Assembly (NCBI RefSeq): GCF_016862455.1
Contig: NZ_BOMZ01000088.1
Coordinates: 62,001 to 126,000 of the forward strand
From: Actinoplanes utahensis
GTDB taxonomy: Bacteria > Actinomycetota > Actinomycetes > Mycobacteriales > Micromonosporaceae
Direction: 5' to 3'
Length of the DNA: 64,000 bases
The position numbers and the translations under genes are program-made. The notes under the pieces are model-generated. The model did not search any database. It was not told where the DNA came from and saw only the letters and a program-made list of their open reading frames with translations. Below are positions 8,466-16,666 of the stretch, piece after piece (the stretch's first letter is position 1; each line of letters begins with the position of its first letter).

Positions 8466-9194
8466 TCACTCGCCCCCGGTCTCGCGGTCGCCCGCGCTGT
8501 CGTCGCGCTCACGCATGGCCCGGAGCGCCCGGACCACGTCCTGTTCCACCGCTGCGGCGTCGGCCGGCCCGATGCCGTCCCGCACCGTGATCTCGCCGAC
8601 GTCCCCGCCCCGGACCAGGACCGTCACCAGCCGGTTCGGGCCGTGCAGGGTGTGCTCGGCGGGCCGGGCCGCCCGGCGGCGCTCCCGCTGGTACTGCCGT
8701 TCGTACTGGCGGTCCTCGAGGGCGCGCAGCCGCTCCCGCAGTTCGTCGAAGCCCGGCGCCCGGAAGCCCGATGCCCGGCCGGCGCGTTCCACCGGCGGGG
8801 CCGGCACGGCGGCCGGCTCGTCGTGGCGGGCGGCAGCGGCCCGGTCGGCGGCGTCCATCGCGCCGGCGAGCGCGGTCATGACCCCGGTCATGGCCGCCTG
8901 GTAGGCCTCGAACAGTGCCGGGCCCAGGGCCGACGGCGACCGCCGCGGGAAGCGGTCCCGGTCGACGCGGACCGACACCACCCGCCCGGTCTCGTCGGCC
9001 ACGACGGTCGCCAGCCCGCCGGTGTCACTGCCCGGGAAGCGGGCGTCGGAGCCGGTGGCCTGCCGTCCGCTCCGCGGGAAGGACCGCATCGAGGCGGCGA
9101 GCCGTTCGAAGGCGGCCAGCGGCCCCGCCCCGGCGTCGTAGGTGCCGTCGTTCAACAGAATCCCCCGTTCCGCACCACCGCGGTGTGAGACCAC
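8466..9194 (-). CDS. YbaB/EbfC-like protein of an ESX-type module
   Basis: A 242-residue protein. Residues 60-95 (GGLATVVADETGRVVSVRVD) form the beta-hairpin of YbaB/EbfC-like DNA-binding folds and a helix follows (FEAYQAAMTGVMTALAGA). The middle is a charged Arg/Glu-rich segment (RERLRALEDRQYERQYQRER) likely to be coiled coil. The C terminus carries a second small beta-alpha segment (LVTVLVRGGDVGEITV). First gene of the operon and coupled to the EspC-like gene. YbaB-like genes next to WXG100 genes are common in actinobacteria. The GTG start at 9194 is uncertain; a start near GILLNDGTYDAG would also be possible. Confidence 0.6.
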   Translation of the reverse strand: MVSHRGGAERGILLNDGTYDAGAGPLAAFERLAASMRSFPRSGRQATGSDARFPGSDTGGLATVVADETGRVVSVRVDRDRFPRRSPSALGPALFEAYQAAMTGVMTALAGAMDAADRAAAARHDEPAAVPAPPVERAGRASGFRAPGFDELRERLRALEDRQYERQYQRERRRAARPAEHTLHGPNRLVTVLVRGGDVGEITVRDGIGPADAAAVEQDVVRALRAMRERDDSAGDRETGGE

Positions 9195-9358
9195 GACGGC
9201 ACGCCGTCATGTCTCCGGCCGCTCCGACAGGCGACAGGGACCCCAAGATCAGACACTGAGGTGGCCGGTTCGTCAATGTCTTGTCGGCTTCCGAGCAGAA
9301 TGTCTCAGGCGGGACTCGGCGCGATCGGCCGCAGCGCCGCGGCGAACCCGGAGGACAT
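9195..9358. promoter_or_regulatory. Intergenic region upstream of the ESX-like operon
   Basis: 164 nt between the LysR gene stop and the ESX-like operon start. It must hold the operon promoter (minus strand), but no confident -35/-10 pair or palindrome was found. Confidence 0.3.
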
Positions 9359-10279
9359 TCACGCGTCGTCGCACCGGGACGGCGTACCGGAGAGGACGGT
9401 CTTCTCCAGGATGTCGCGGAAGGCGCGCGCCGCGGGTGAGGCCGCGCCCGCCAGGCGTTGCGCGGTGAAGATGGTGCGGCGCGGCGATCCGTCCAGCTCC
9501 AGCAACCGGGCCGTGCTGCCGCGTCCGGCCCAGATCAGGTCGGGGATGAGCGCGACCGCGTTGCCGGACTCGACCAGGCGCATGTGGGCCTGCAGGTCGG
9601 CGGTCTCGTAACGGACGTCCGGCTCGAACCCGGCCCGGCGGCACAACTGCTCGGCGAAGTGCCGGGACGCGGCGCCGCGCGGCTCCATCACCCACGGCAT
9701 GTCCCGGGCGGTCCGCAGGGAGTCGACCGGGCGCAGCGACTCGGCCTCGGACGGCAGGGCCAGCCGGATCGCGTCGGTGGTGAGGTCGCGCCGGTCCAGG
9801 CCGGGGTGGTGCGGCGCGGCGTGCGCGGGGTACTGCTCGGCGATCACCATGTCGAAGTCGCGGGCCCAGGTTTCACGAAGTGCCTCTTCGGGCTCCCGCT
9901 GGATCATCTCCACCCGCACCTCGGGGTATAGGGAAGCCATGGCGCGAAGCGTTGCGGGCATGAAGGCCAGCGCCGCCGACTGGAAGACGGCCACCCGGAC
10001 CCGGCCGGTGACCCGGGTCGCCGACGCCTGCAGGCGGGCCTCGGCGCGCTCGAGGGTGTCCAGGACCTCGCCGACCTCGGCGACCAGCACCTCGGCCTGC
10101 GGAGTGAGCTGGACCCGGCGGCCGGCCTTGCGCAGCAGCTGGGTGCCGGTCTCCCGCTCCAGCTGGCTGAGCTGCTGGCTGACCGCCGACGGGGTGAAGT
10201 TGAGCGCCTCGGCGACGGCCGCGATGGTCCCGCGGATGGCGAGCTCGCGCAGCAGCACGAGACGGCGGATCTCCAGCAT
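9359..10279 (-). CDS. LysR-family transcriptional regulator, probable regulator of putA
   Basis: A 306-residue LTTR. The N-terminal winged helix is typical (LRELAIRGTIAAVAEALNFT, then SAVSQQLSQLERETGTQLL), followed by a linker helix and the periplasmic-binding-protein-like effector domain (about 90-300). ATG at 10279 chosen; an in-frame GTG two codons upstream is an equal alternative. It is divergent from putA with 102 nt between, which holds unusually AT-rich sequence (AGTTAAGAGTACTACTCATAAAGC) suited to a promoter and LTTR site. Control of proline catabolism is inferred from position only. Confidence 0.85.
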   Translation of the reverse strand: MLEIRRLVLLRELAIRGTIAAVAEALNFTPSAVSQQLSQLERETGTQLLRKAGRRVQLTPQAEVLVAEVGEVLDTLERAEARLQASATRVTGRVRVAVFQSAALAFMPATLRAMASLYPEVRVEMIQREPEEALRETWARDFDMVIAEQYPAHAAPHHPGLDRRDLTTDAIRLALPSEAESLRPVDSLRTARDMPWVMEPRGAASRHFAEQLCRRAGFEPDVRYETADLQAHMRLVESGNAVALIPDLIWAGRGSTARLLELDGSPRRTIFTAQRLAGAASPAARAFRDILEKTVLSGTPSRCDDA

Positions 10280-10381
10280 TCGCACACGTTAGCCGAAGTT
10301 AAGAGTACTACTCATAAAGCATCGCTTTTCCTAAGCGCTTTCAGGCATTCAGACTGTGGCGCAGAACGGAAGGAGTTCCCG

Positions 10382-13300
10382 ATGTCTGAGATCGCCGAAG
10401 AGACGATCGCCCTTGTCCGGCGCTGGCTGCGCGAGGCCGCGGACGTCCCGGTCGGCGGTTCGGCCGCGCAGCTCGCCGCCGTGCTGCGCGATCCGAAGGG
10501 CCTGGCGTTCACCGTCGGTTTCGTCGACGGTGTGATCCGCCCCGAGGATCTCCGGGTCAGCGCGCGCACGCTGAACTCCCTGGCCAAGGACGTGCCCGCG
10601 TTCCTCCCGCCGCATCTGCGCCTCGCGGTGAAGGCCGGCGGCGCCCTGGCCCCGGTCATGCCCGGCGTGGTCGTCCCGATCGCCCGGCGCGCGCTGCGGC
10701 ACATGGTCGGCCACCTGATCGTCGACGCCACCGACGCCCGGCTCGGCAAGGCGATCAGCCGGATCCGCAAGCGCGACGTCCGGCTCAACGTCAACCTCCT
10801 CGGTGAGGCGGTCCTCGGCAAGCAGGAGGCGCAGCAGCGCCTCCGGAGCACCGAGAAGCTGCTGAGCCGGCCGGACGTCGACTACGTGTCGATCAAGGTG
10901 TCGTCGGCTGTCGCGCCGCACAACCCGTGGGCCTTCGACGAGGCGGTCGAGGAGATCACCGAGCAGCTCACGCCGCTGTTCACGCTGGCCGCGAAGACCG
11001 GCAAGTTCGTCAACCTGGACATGGAGGAGTACAAGGACCTCGACCTGACGATCGCGGTCTTCACCAGGCTCCTCGACCGGCCCGAGCTGCTCGGCCTGGA
11101 AGCCGGCATCGTGCTCCAGGCCTACCTGCCGGACGCCCTCGGCGCGATGATCCGCCTGCAGGAGTGGTCCGCGGCCCGCCGGGCGCGCGGCGGCGCCGGC
11201 ATCAAGGTGCGCCTGGTCAAGGGCGCCAACCTGCCGATGGAACGCGTCGAGGCGGAACTGCACGGCTGGCCGGTCGCGACCTGCGACAGCAAGCAGGCCA
11301 CCGACACCAACTACAAGCGGGTCCTCGGCTACGCGCTGCACCCGGACCGGATCCGGAACGTGCGGCTCGGGGTGGCCGGGCACAACCTGTTCGACATCGC
11401 GTACGCCTGGATCCTCGCCGGTGAGCGCGAGGTGCGCGACGGCATCGAGTTCGAGATGCTTCTCGGCATGGCCGAGGGCCAGGCCGAGGCGGTCCGGCGC
11501 GAGGTCGGCGGTCTGCTGCTCTACACCCCGGTGGTACGCCCGGAGCAGTTCGACGTCGCCATCGCGTACCTGATCCGGCGCCTCGAGGAGGGCGCGAGCC
11601 CGGACAACTTCATGTCCGCCGTCTTCGAGCTGCACGGGAACTCGGCGCTGTTCGAGCGTGAGAAGAACCGCTTCCTGGCCTCGCTGGCCGACCTGGACGA
11701 GACGGTCCCGCAGCCGAACCGGGTCGCCGACCGGTTCGCCGCCGTTCCGCGCAGCGTTCCGGGCCGGTTCGAGAACACCCCGGACACCGACCCGGCCATC
11801 GCCGCCCACCGCGACCGCGTACGCCTCGTCGTGACGAACACCGACGTCTCCGGCATCGAGGTGCCGCGGATCGAGGACCGCGAGCACCTCGACCAGGCCC
11901 TGGAGAAGGCCGTCGCCGCCCATTGGGGAGCCGCCGACCGCCGGGCCGTCCTGCACGCCGTCGGCGACGCCCTGGAAGCCCACCGGGACACCCTGCTCCA
12001 GGTGATGGCCGCCGAGGCCGGCAAGACCGTCGACCAGGCCGACCCGGAGATCTCCGAGGCCGTCGACTTCGCCCACTACTACGCCGAGCTGTCCGCCGAG
12101 CTGGCGGAGACGGACGGCGCGGTTCCGGTCCCGGCCCGGCTGACCCTGGTCACGCCGCCGTGGAACTTCCCGGTCGCGATCCCGGCCGGTTCGGTGCTGG
12201 CCGCCCTGGCCGCCGGCTCGCCGGTCGTGCTGAAGCCGGCCGGCCCCACCGAGCGCTGCGGCACCGTGCTCGCCGGCGTCATCCGGGACGCCCTGTCCGC
12301 CGCCGGCGCCGAGGCGGACCTGCTCACCGTGCTCCAGGTGGACGAGGGCACGCTGGGCCGGGAGCTGATCGCGCACCCGCTCGTCGACCGGGTGATCCTG
12401 ACCGGCGCGTACGAGACCGCCGAGCTGTTCCGGTCGTTCCGCGCCGACCTGCCGCTGCTCGCCGAGACCAGCGGCAAGAACGCGATCATCGTGACCCCCA
12501 GCGCCGACCTGGACCTGGCCGTCAAGGACGTGGTGTCGTCGGCGTTCGGGCACGCCGGGCAGAAGTGCTCGGCCGCGTCGCTCGTCGTGCTGGTCGGCTC
12601 GGTGGCCCGGTCGCAGCGGTTCCGCACCCAGCTGCTGGACGCGGTGGCCTCCCTCGACGTCGGGTACCCGGCGCAGCTGCGCACCAAGATGGGTCCGCTG
12701 GTCGAGCCGGCCGCCGGCAAGCTGCTGGACGGCCTGACCACCCTGGGCGCCGGGGAACGCTGGCTGCTGGAGCCCCGGCGGCTGGACGACTCCGGCAAGC
12801 TGTGGAGCCCGGGCGTGCGGGACGGGGTGCGGCGCGGCTCGGAATACCACCGCGTCGAGTACTTCGGCCCGATCCTCGGCATCATGACCGCGGACACCCT
12901 CGGCGAGGCGATCGACATCGTCGACGAGGTCGACTTCGGGCTCACCTCGGGTCTGCACTCGCTGGACGCCGGTGAGATCCGCACCTGGCTGGACCGGGTG
13001 CAGGCGGGCAACCTGTACGTCAACCGGGGCATCACCGGCGCGATCGTGCGGCGGCAGCCGTTCGGCGGCTGGAAGAAGTCGGCGGTCGGCCCCGGCACCA
13101 AGGCCGGCGGCCCCAACTACCTGGTCGGGCTCACCGGCTGGGAGCCGCGCCCGGCGAACTCCGGCGCGGAGATCGGCCACCCCGGGGTGCGGGCGCTGCT
13201 CGGCGACGCCCGGGCGGTCCTGGACGCCGACGGGTTCGCGAAGGTGGAACGGGCCGCGCACAGCGACGCCGCGTTCGACTTCCGTACCCCGTCCGACGTC

Positions 13301-13729
13301 TCCGGCCTGGCGGTGGAGCGCAACGTGTTCCGCTACCTGCCGTGCCCGGTGACGGTCCGGTTCGCGGCCGGCGGTTCGGTCGCCGATCTGGTCCGGGTGC
13401 TGGCCGCGGGCCTGCTCACCGGCGCCGACGTGCGGGTCTCCAGCGCGGCGCCGCTGCCCGAGCGGCTGGCCGCCCGCTGCCCGTCGCTGACCGTCGAGGA
13501 CGACGCGACGTTCGCTGCCGGGCTGTCGGCCGGCCGGGTACGGCTGGTCGGCGGTGACGCGGCGGCGCTGGCCGCGGCCACCGGCGGGCGTCCCGACCTG
13601 GCGGTCTGGGCGGGTCCGGTGACCGAGGCGGGCCGGATCGAGCTGCTGCCGTTCCTGCGGGAGCAGGCGGTCAGCATCACCGCCCACCGGTTCGGCAACC
13701 CGCTGCCGCTGGCCGCCGGCGTTCTGTAG
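10382..13729 (+). CDS. putA: Bifunctional proline dehydrogenase / delta-1-pyrroline-5-carboxylate dehydrogenase
   Basis: A 1115-residue two-domain enzyme oxidising proline to glutamate. The N-terminal half is a PRODH (beta/alpha)8 barrel with FAD-site motifs RLVKGANLPME, DSKQATDTNYKRVL and GVAGHNLFDIAYA. The C-terminal half is an aldehyde dehydrogenase: TPPWNFPVAIPAGSV, KPAGPTERCG, LAETSGKNA (Glu695), GQKCSAA (nucleophile Cys729) and QPFGGWKKSAVGPGTKAGG. There is no ribbon-helix-helix DNA-binding domain, so unlike enterobacterial PutA it should not autoregulate. About 120 residues follow the ALDH core. Shine-Dalgarno GGAAGGAG precedes the ATG. The divergent LysR gene is the likely regulator, and overlapping hairpins end the transcript. 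Confidence 0.95.
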   Translation: MSEIAEETIALVRRWLREAADVPVGGSAAQLAAVLRDPKGLAFTVGFVDGVIRPEDLRVSARTLNSLAKDVPAFLPPHLRLAVKAGGALAPVMPGVVVPIARRALRHMVGHLIVDATDARLGKAISRIRKRDVRLNVNLLGEAVLGKQEAQQRLRSTEKLLSRPDVDYVSIKVSSAVAPHNPWAFDEAVEEITEQLTPLFTLAAKTGKFVNLDMEEYKDLDLTIAVFTRLLDRPELLGLEAGIVLQAYLPDALGAMIRLQEWSAARRARGGAGIKVRLVKGANLPMERVEAELHGWPVATCDSKQATDTNYKRVLGYALHPDRIRNVRLGVAGHNLFDIAYAWILAGEREVRDGIEFEMLLGMAEGQAEAVRREVGGLLLYTPVVRPEQFDVAIAYLIRRLEEGASPDNFMSAVFELHGNSALFEREKNRFLASLADLDETVPQPNRVADRFAAVPRSVPGRFENTPDTDPAIAAHRDRVRLVVTNTDVSGIEVPRIEDREHLDQALEKAVAAHWGAADRRAVLHAVGDALEAHRDTLLQVMAAEAGKTVDQADPEISEAVDFAHYYAELSAELAETDGAVPVPARLTLVTPPWNFPVAIPAGSVLAALAAGSPVVLKPAGPTERCGTVLAGVIRDALSAAGAEADLLTVLQVDEGTLGRELIAHPLVDRVILTGAYETAELFRSFRADLPLLAETSGKNAIIVTPSADLDLAVKDVVSSAFGHAGQKCSAASLVVLVGSVARSQRFRTQLLDAVASLDVGYPAQLRTKMGPLVEPAAGKLLDGLTTLGAGERWLLEPRRLDDSGKLWSPGVRDGVRRGSEYHRVEYFGPILGIMTADTLGEAIDIVDEVDFGLTSGLHSLDAGEIRTWLDRVQAGNLYVNRGITGAIVRRQPFGGWKKSAVGPGTKAGGPNYLVGLTGWEPRPANSGAEIGHPGVRALLGDARAVLDADGFAKVERAAHSDAAFDFRTPSDVSGLAVERNVFRYLPCPVTVRFAAGGSVADLVRVLAAGLLTGADVRVSSAAPLPERLAARCPSLTVEDDATFAAGLSAGRVRLVGGDAAALAAATGGRPDLAVWAGPVTEAGRIELLPFLREQAVSITAHRFGNPLPLAAGVL

Positions 13730-13771
13730 GACCTCTCCCCCCGGGTACGCCCTCCCCGCTCCCCTTCGCGT

Positions 13772-13842
13772 GCGGAGGGCGCGCCCGGCCCGCGGTTCGC
13801 CCTCCGCGTCTCTCCTCTTCCGCGAAGGGCGAACCGCGGGCC
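13772..13842. terminator. Overlapping, mutually exclusive hairpins between putA and the lipoprotein gene
   Basis: Hairpin A pairs GCGGAGGGCG (13772-13781) with CGCCCTCCGC (13798-13807). Hairpin B pairs GGCCCGCGGTTCGCCCT (13787-13803) with AGGGCGAACCGCGGGCC (13826-13842), 17 perfect base pairs. The two share 13798-13803 and cannot form together. The region lies between convergent genes (stops 13729 and 13847) and probably serves as a bidirectional terminator. Confidence 0.7.
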
Positions 13843-13846
13843 GTGA

Positions 13847-14551
13847 TCAGTCGAGCGACAGGCAGCTCGACGACTTCGTGACCGTACGGCCGGTCCGGGT
13901 GAACGTGCCGCCGCTGTACTCGTACTTGTAGGTCAGCTTCAGGTTCGGGCAGGCCTGCGAGCCGCCGTCGCCGACGCCGTGCGCCTTGACGGTCACCACG
14001 CCGCCGGCGGCGCTGAGATCCGTGACGTACGGGAAGTCGGCCTCGCCCACGTCCGCCAGCAGCACCCCGAGCCGGCGCGGCTTCTCCCCGGTGGTGCCGT
14101 CGAAGACCTCGACGGTGCTCGGCCAGCGCGACGTGATCGGCTCGCAGGCGCGTGCCAGCAGCGCGTCGTCGACGCCGTCACCGGTCACGTCGCCGAACCC
14201 CAGCTTCTGGATCTCCACGGCCTGTCCGGCGGGACACGGTTTCGCGGCGTTGAACCAGTTGCCGCCGTCGCCGGGGTCGCTGCCGTTCGGGTCACCGGGA
14301 TCGCTGGTCGGGGTGGCCTTGGCGCCGTCGCCGGGATCGCTGGTCCGGGTGGCCTTGCCACCGTTGCCCGCCGGCGTGGTCCTCAGGCCGTTGTCACCCG
14401 GGTCGGAGGTGGGTGTGGCCGTGGCGGCGCCGGAGGCGGCGGGCGCGGTGGTGGCGGCGGGCGCCGTGCCCGCGGTCGTCGAGTCGGAGCAGCCGGCGGC
14501 GAGCGCGACGGTGAGCGCGGCGGTAGTGAGCAGAGCAGCGTTCTTCAACAT
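13847..14551 (-). CDS. Secreted lipoprotein with TSDPGD repeats
   Basis: A 234-residue probable lipoprotein. The signal peptide ends in a lipobox, VALAAGC, so Cys is the likely lipidated residue. Residues about 25-100 are a low-complexity Thr/Ala/Gly linker holding TSDPGD or GSDPGD four times. The C-terminal 130 residues form a small domain starting PCPAGQAVEIQKLGFGDVTGDGVDDALL, whose DVTGDGVDD resembles an FG-GAP/calcium-binding loop, and contain four cysteines. A CebR-like operator lies 70 nt upstream of the start. Function unknown; a surface-anchored binding protein is a guess. Confidence 0.75.
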   Translation of the reverse strand: MLKNAALLTTAALTVALAAGCSDSTTAGTAPAATTAPAASGAATATPTSDPGDNGLRTTPAGNGGKATRTSDPGDGAKATPTSDPGDPNGSDPGDGGNWFNAAKPCPAGQAVEIQKLGFGDVTGDGVDDALLARACEPITSRWPSTVEVFDGTTGEKPRRLGVLLADVGEADFPYVTDLSAAGGVVTVKAHGVGDGGSQACPNLKLTYKYEYSGGTFTRTGRTVTKSSSCLSLD

Positions 14552-14620
14552 GTTCGTCCCCGTTCGTCAGGTGGCGGCCTCCCCAGCCGGGCCGTCCCGG
14601 AAGAGACGCTATGGGATTCG

Positions 14621-14634
14621 TGGGAGCGCTCCCT
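14621..14634. promoter_or_regulatory. CebR/CelR-like operator
   Basis: TGGGAGCGCTCCCT contains the perfect 12-bp palindrome GGGAGCGCTCCC (14622-14633) and matches 13 of 14 bases of TGGGAGCGCTCCCA, the cellobiose-responsive LacI-family operator known from Streptomyces and Thermobifida. It lies about 70 nt upstream of the lipoprotein start at 14551. The only other neighbour (14789-15412) ends here, so the lipoprotein gene is the only obvious target. Confidence 0.55.
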
Positions 14635-14788
14635 CACGCGTTCGTGCCATCCAGTTCGGTGGGACACGAGCACGCCCGGATTGCCCGCGATCGATGCCTC
14701 TGCGCCGCGCCGCCGGTGTGGCCCAGGACACGCCCGGCGGCCCTGTGGGTGGCGTCACAGGCGGCCGCCCGGCGTACCGGAAGGGGTC

Positions 14789-15412
14789 TCAGACCACCGA
14801 GAAACCGGACGGCAGCGGACCGCGGCCGGTCAGCGCGCGCAGCGCCGGCAGGCCGGAACCGGTGGCGGCCGCGATCCGGGCGGCGAGCGCCGCCGACTCG
14901 GCGATCGTCTCGAAGTCGAACTCCACCGGCACCCCGGCCGCCGCGGCAGCGTCGGAGGCGTGCACGACCAGCTCGAACGTGCGGGTCGGCAGCCAGTCCC
15001 GCACCCGCATGCCACCCGCCGCGGTGGCCACCAGATCCTCGTCGGCGGCGCTCGCGAGCGCCGCGGTCGCCTGGCCGATGAATCCACTGACGACGGTGGC
15101 CGGCTGGTCGCCCAGCGCGGCGCCGGTCTTGCGGGCGTCCTCGGTGGAGGCCTGGTGGGCGGCGGCGACCATCGCGGGCGGCGCGGTCCGGGCCATCCCG
15201 AAATAGGCCTCCGCCGCCGGGATCACCAGGACCGGCGCCGGGTCGGCGAGGACCGTGGGGACCTGCCGCAGCGCCGAGCTGACGGTGTGGCCGAGCAGGT
15301 CCCGCAGGGTCCACTCGCCGAGGCCGGGGCCGTCCAGGCGGTCGAGCGGGATGCGGGACACCAGATCGGCGAAGACGATGGCGGCGGAACGGTACGTGCG
15401 GCGGTAGTCCAT
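14789..15412 (-). CDS. DinB/mycothiol-dependent maleylpyruvate isomerase-like protein (TIGR03083 type)
   Basis: A 207-residue four-helix-bundle protein. It starts MDYRRTYRSAAIVFADLVSR; the signature GEWTLRDLLGHTVSSAL near residue 40 and RTFELVVHASDAAAA near 150 supply the His and Asp positions of the metal-binding DinB-like fold. It probably acts on a mycothiol-conjugated or xenobiotic substrate, as this superfamily does, but no specific reaction is implied. ATG 15412 chosen as the family start. It is divergent from the HAD gene with 58 nt between starts. Confidence 0.75.
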   Translation of the reverse strand: MDYRRTYRSAAIVFADLVSRIPLDRLDGPGLGEWTLRDLLGHTVSSALRQVPTVLADPAPVLVIPAAEAYFGMARTAPPAMVAAAHQASTEDARKTGAALGDQPATVVSGFIGQATAALASAADEDLVATAAGGMRVRDWLPTRTFELVVHASDAAAAAGVPVEFDFETIAESAALAARIAAATGSGLPALRALTGRGPLPSGFSVV

Positions 15413-15470
15413 GTCACCAAACTGCCACGCTCTCCCGTCCGGCGCGGGGCCGGCCAGTAGCCTGCGCGGT

Positions 15471-16061
15471 GTGCTGTTACCCCTGCCGGACGGCGATTTC
15501 AAGGCGTACCTGTTCGACTGCGACGGCACCATCACGGACTCGATGCCGGCCCACCACCGGGCCTGGCTGGCCGCGCTCGGCGAATGGGGCGGCGACTTCC
15601 CGGAGGACCTGTTCTACGCCTGGGGCGGCCGGACCGTCGTCGACGTGATCACCGACCTGAACACCCGGCAGGGCCTGACCATGCCGGTCGCCGAGGTGGC
15701 CGCGCGCCGCGAGGAGCTGTTCCAGGAGATGCTCGGCTCCATCTCGCCGGTGCCCGGCGTGCTGGAGCACATCGAGGCGTCGTACGGGCGGATCCCGTTC
15801 GCGGTGGTCTCCGGCAGCACCCGCGAGTCGGTGACCGCGTCGCTGACCGCGGTCGGCCTGCTGGACCGGTTCGAGGCTCTGGTCTGCGCGGAGGACTACA
15901 CCCGCCCGAAACCCGACCCGGAGGGTTACCTGCTCGGCGCCCGGCTGCTCGGCGTCGACCCCCGCGACTGCCTGGTCTTCGAGGACACCGATCTGGGCGT
16001 CGCCGCGGCGGAGGCGGCCGGGATGAGATATTCGCGTGTGCCCGCCCCCTGGGAGCGATAG
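15471..16061 (+). CDS. HAD-superfamily phosphatase / beta-phosphoglucomutase-like protein
   Basis: A 196-residue HAD subfamily IA hydrolase. Motif I FDCDGTITDS (Asp16 nucleophile, Asp18), a cap domain from about 30 to 95, motif II VVSGSTRES, the Lys in RPKPDPEGYLLGA and motif IV FEDTDLGV are all present, so the enzyme should be active on a phosphosugar. GTG start; codon 3 is TTA, the rare leucine codon that makes genes bldA-dependent in Streptomyces. The C terminus (GMRYSRVPAPWER) is short and differs from the family's ending, and the last 136 nt overlap antisense with the Lrp gene. Confidence 0.82.
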   Translation: MLLPLPDGDFKAYLFDCDGTITDSMPAHHRAWLAALGEWGGDFPEDLFYAWGGRTVVDVITDLNTRQGLTMPVAEVAARREELFQEMLGSISPVPGVLEHIEASYGRIPFAVVSGSTRESVTASLTAVGLLDRFEALVCAEDYTRPKPDPEGYLLGARLLGVDPRDCLVFEDTDLGVAAAEAAGMRYSRVPAPWER

Positions 16062-16558
16062 GACTCCACGCCCGGTTCCTCGGCGCGCCTGGCGTTCCCC
16101 GCCGGATCGAGCGGGTCGATGACCCGGTTGCGGTGGTGCTGGTAGATCACCGAGCTGCGGAAGCCGACCACCTCACGGCGGCCGGAGAACCGGTCCATCA
16201 GGAAGGCGTGCAGGTCCTCCACGCTCGGCACCGCCACGTGCACCAGGAAGTCGTCGCCGCCGGCCAGCACGAACACCGACAGCACCTCGGGCAGGCCGGC
16301 CGCGTACGCCTTGAAACCCTCGATCACCGCCCGGTTCAGCGGGCGGACCTGCACGTTCAGCAGCGCCTGGACGTCGCGGCCGAGGGCGGTGAGGCTGACC
16401 TCCGCGTGATACCCGGTGATCACTCCACGGTCACGCAGCAGACGCACCCGCTCCAGACAGGTCGACGGGGCGATGCCGACGGCGCGGGCCAGGTCGCGGT
16501 TGGTCTGCCGGGCGTTCGCCTGCAGTTCCCGCACGATCGCCGAATCAACGTCATCCAT
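15926..16558 (-). CDS. Lrp/AsnC-family transcriptional regulator
   Basis: A 210-residue regulator divergent from the amino-acid dehydrogenase at 16667. The N-terminal HTH (MDDVDSAIVRELQANARQ, then DLARAVGIAPSTCLERV) and the RAM effector domain (VQALLNVQVRPLNRAV, then VFVLAGGDDFLVHVAV) are intact. The family normally ends near residue 150-155 (around RNRVIDPLDPAG). Here some 50 low-complexity Ser/Arg/Ala residues follow, read antisense to the HAD gene, suggesting loss of the original stop. Control of the dehydrogenase is inferred from divergence, the palindrome between them and the Lrp-type control of actinobacterial valine dehydrogenases. Confidence 0.85.
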   Translation of the reverse strand: MDDVDSAIVRELQANARQTNRDLARAVGIAPSTCLERVRLLRDRGVITGYHAEVSLTALGRDVQALLNVQVRPLNRAVIEGFKAYAAGLPEVLSVFVLAGGDDFLVHVAVPSVEDLHAFLMDRFSGRREVVGFRSSVIYQHHRNRVIDPLDPAGNARRAEEPGVESYRSQGAGTREYLIPAASAAATPRSVSSKTRQSRGSTPSSRAPSR

Positions 16559-16580
16559 GGCCGTGATTCTGCCTGATCCA

Positions 16581-16595
16581 CCGAACGTCGTTCGG
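16581..16595. promoter_or_regulatory. Palindromic operator between the Lrp and dehydrogenase genes
   Basis: CCGAACG-T-CGTTCGG is a perfect 7-bp inverted repeat with a 1-nt centre, 22 nt upstream of the Lrp start and 71 nt upstream of the dehydrogenase start. Position and size fit an Lrp/AsnC site. Confidence 0.5.
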
Positions 16596-16666
16596 CGTCG
16601 CGGTTCACGGTCCGGCGACGATCCTAGTTTCAAGGGCATCACCCCTTCATCTGTACGGGAGACGCG

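Noticed and set aside
10349..13687. Open minus-strand frame of more than 1100 codons opposite putA
   Set aside because: Antisense shadow of putA. Composition is Gly/Arg/Val/Gln-rich without motifs.
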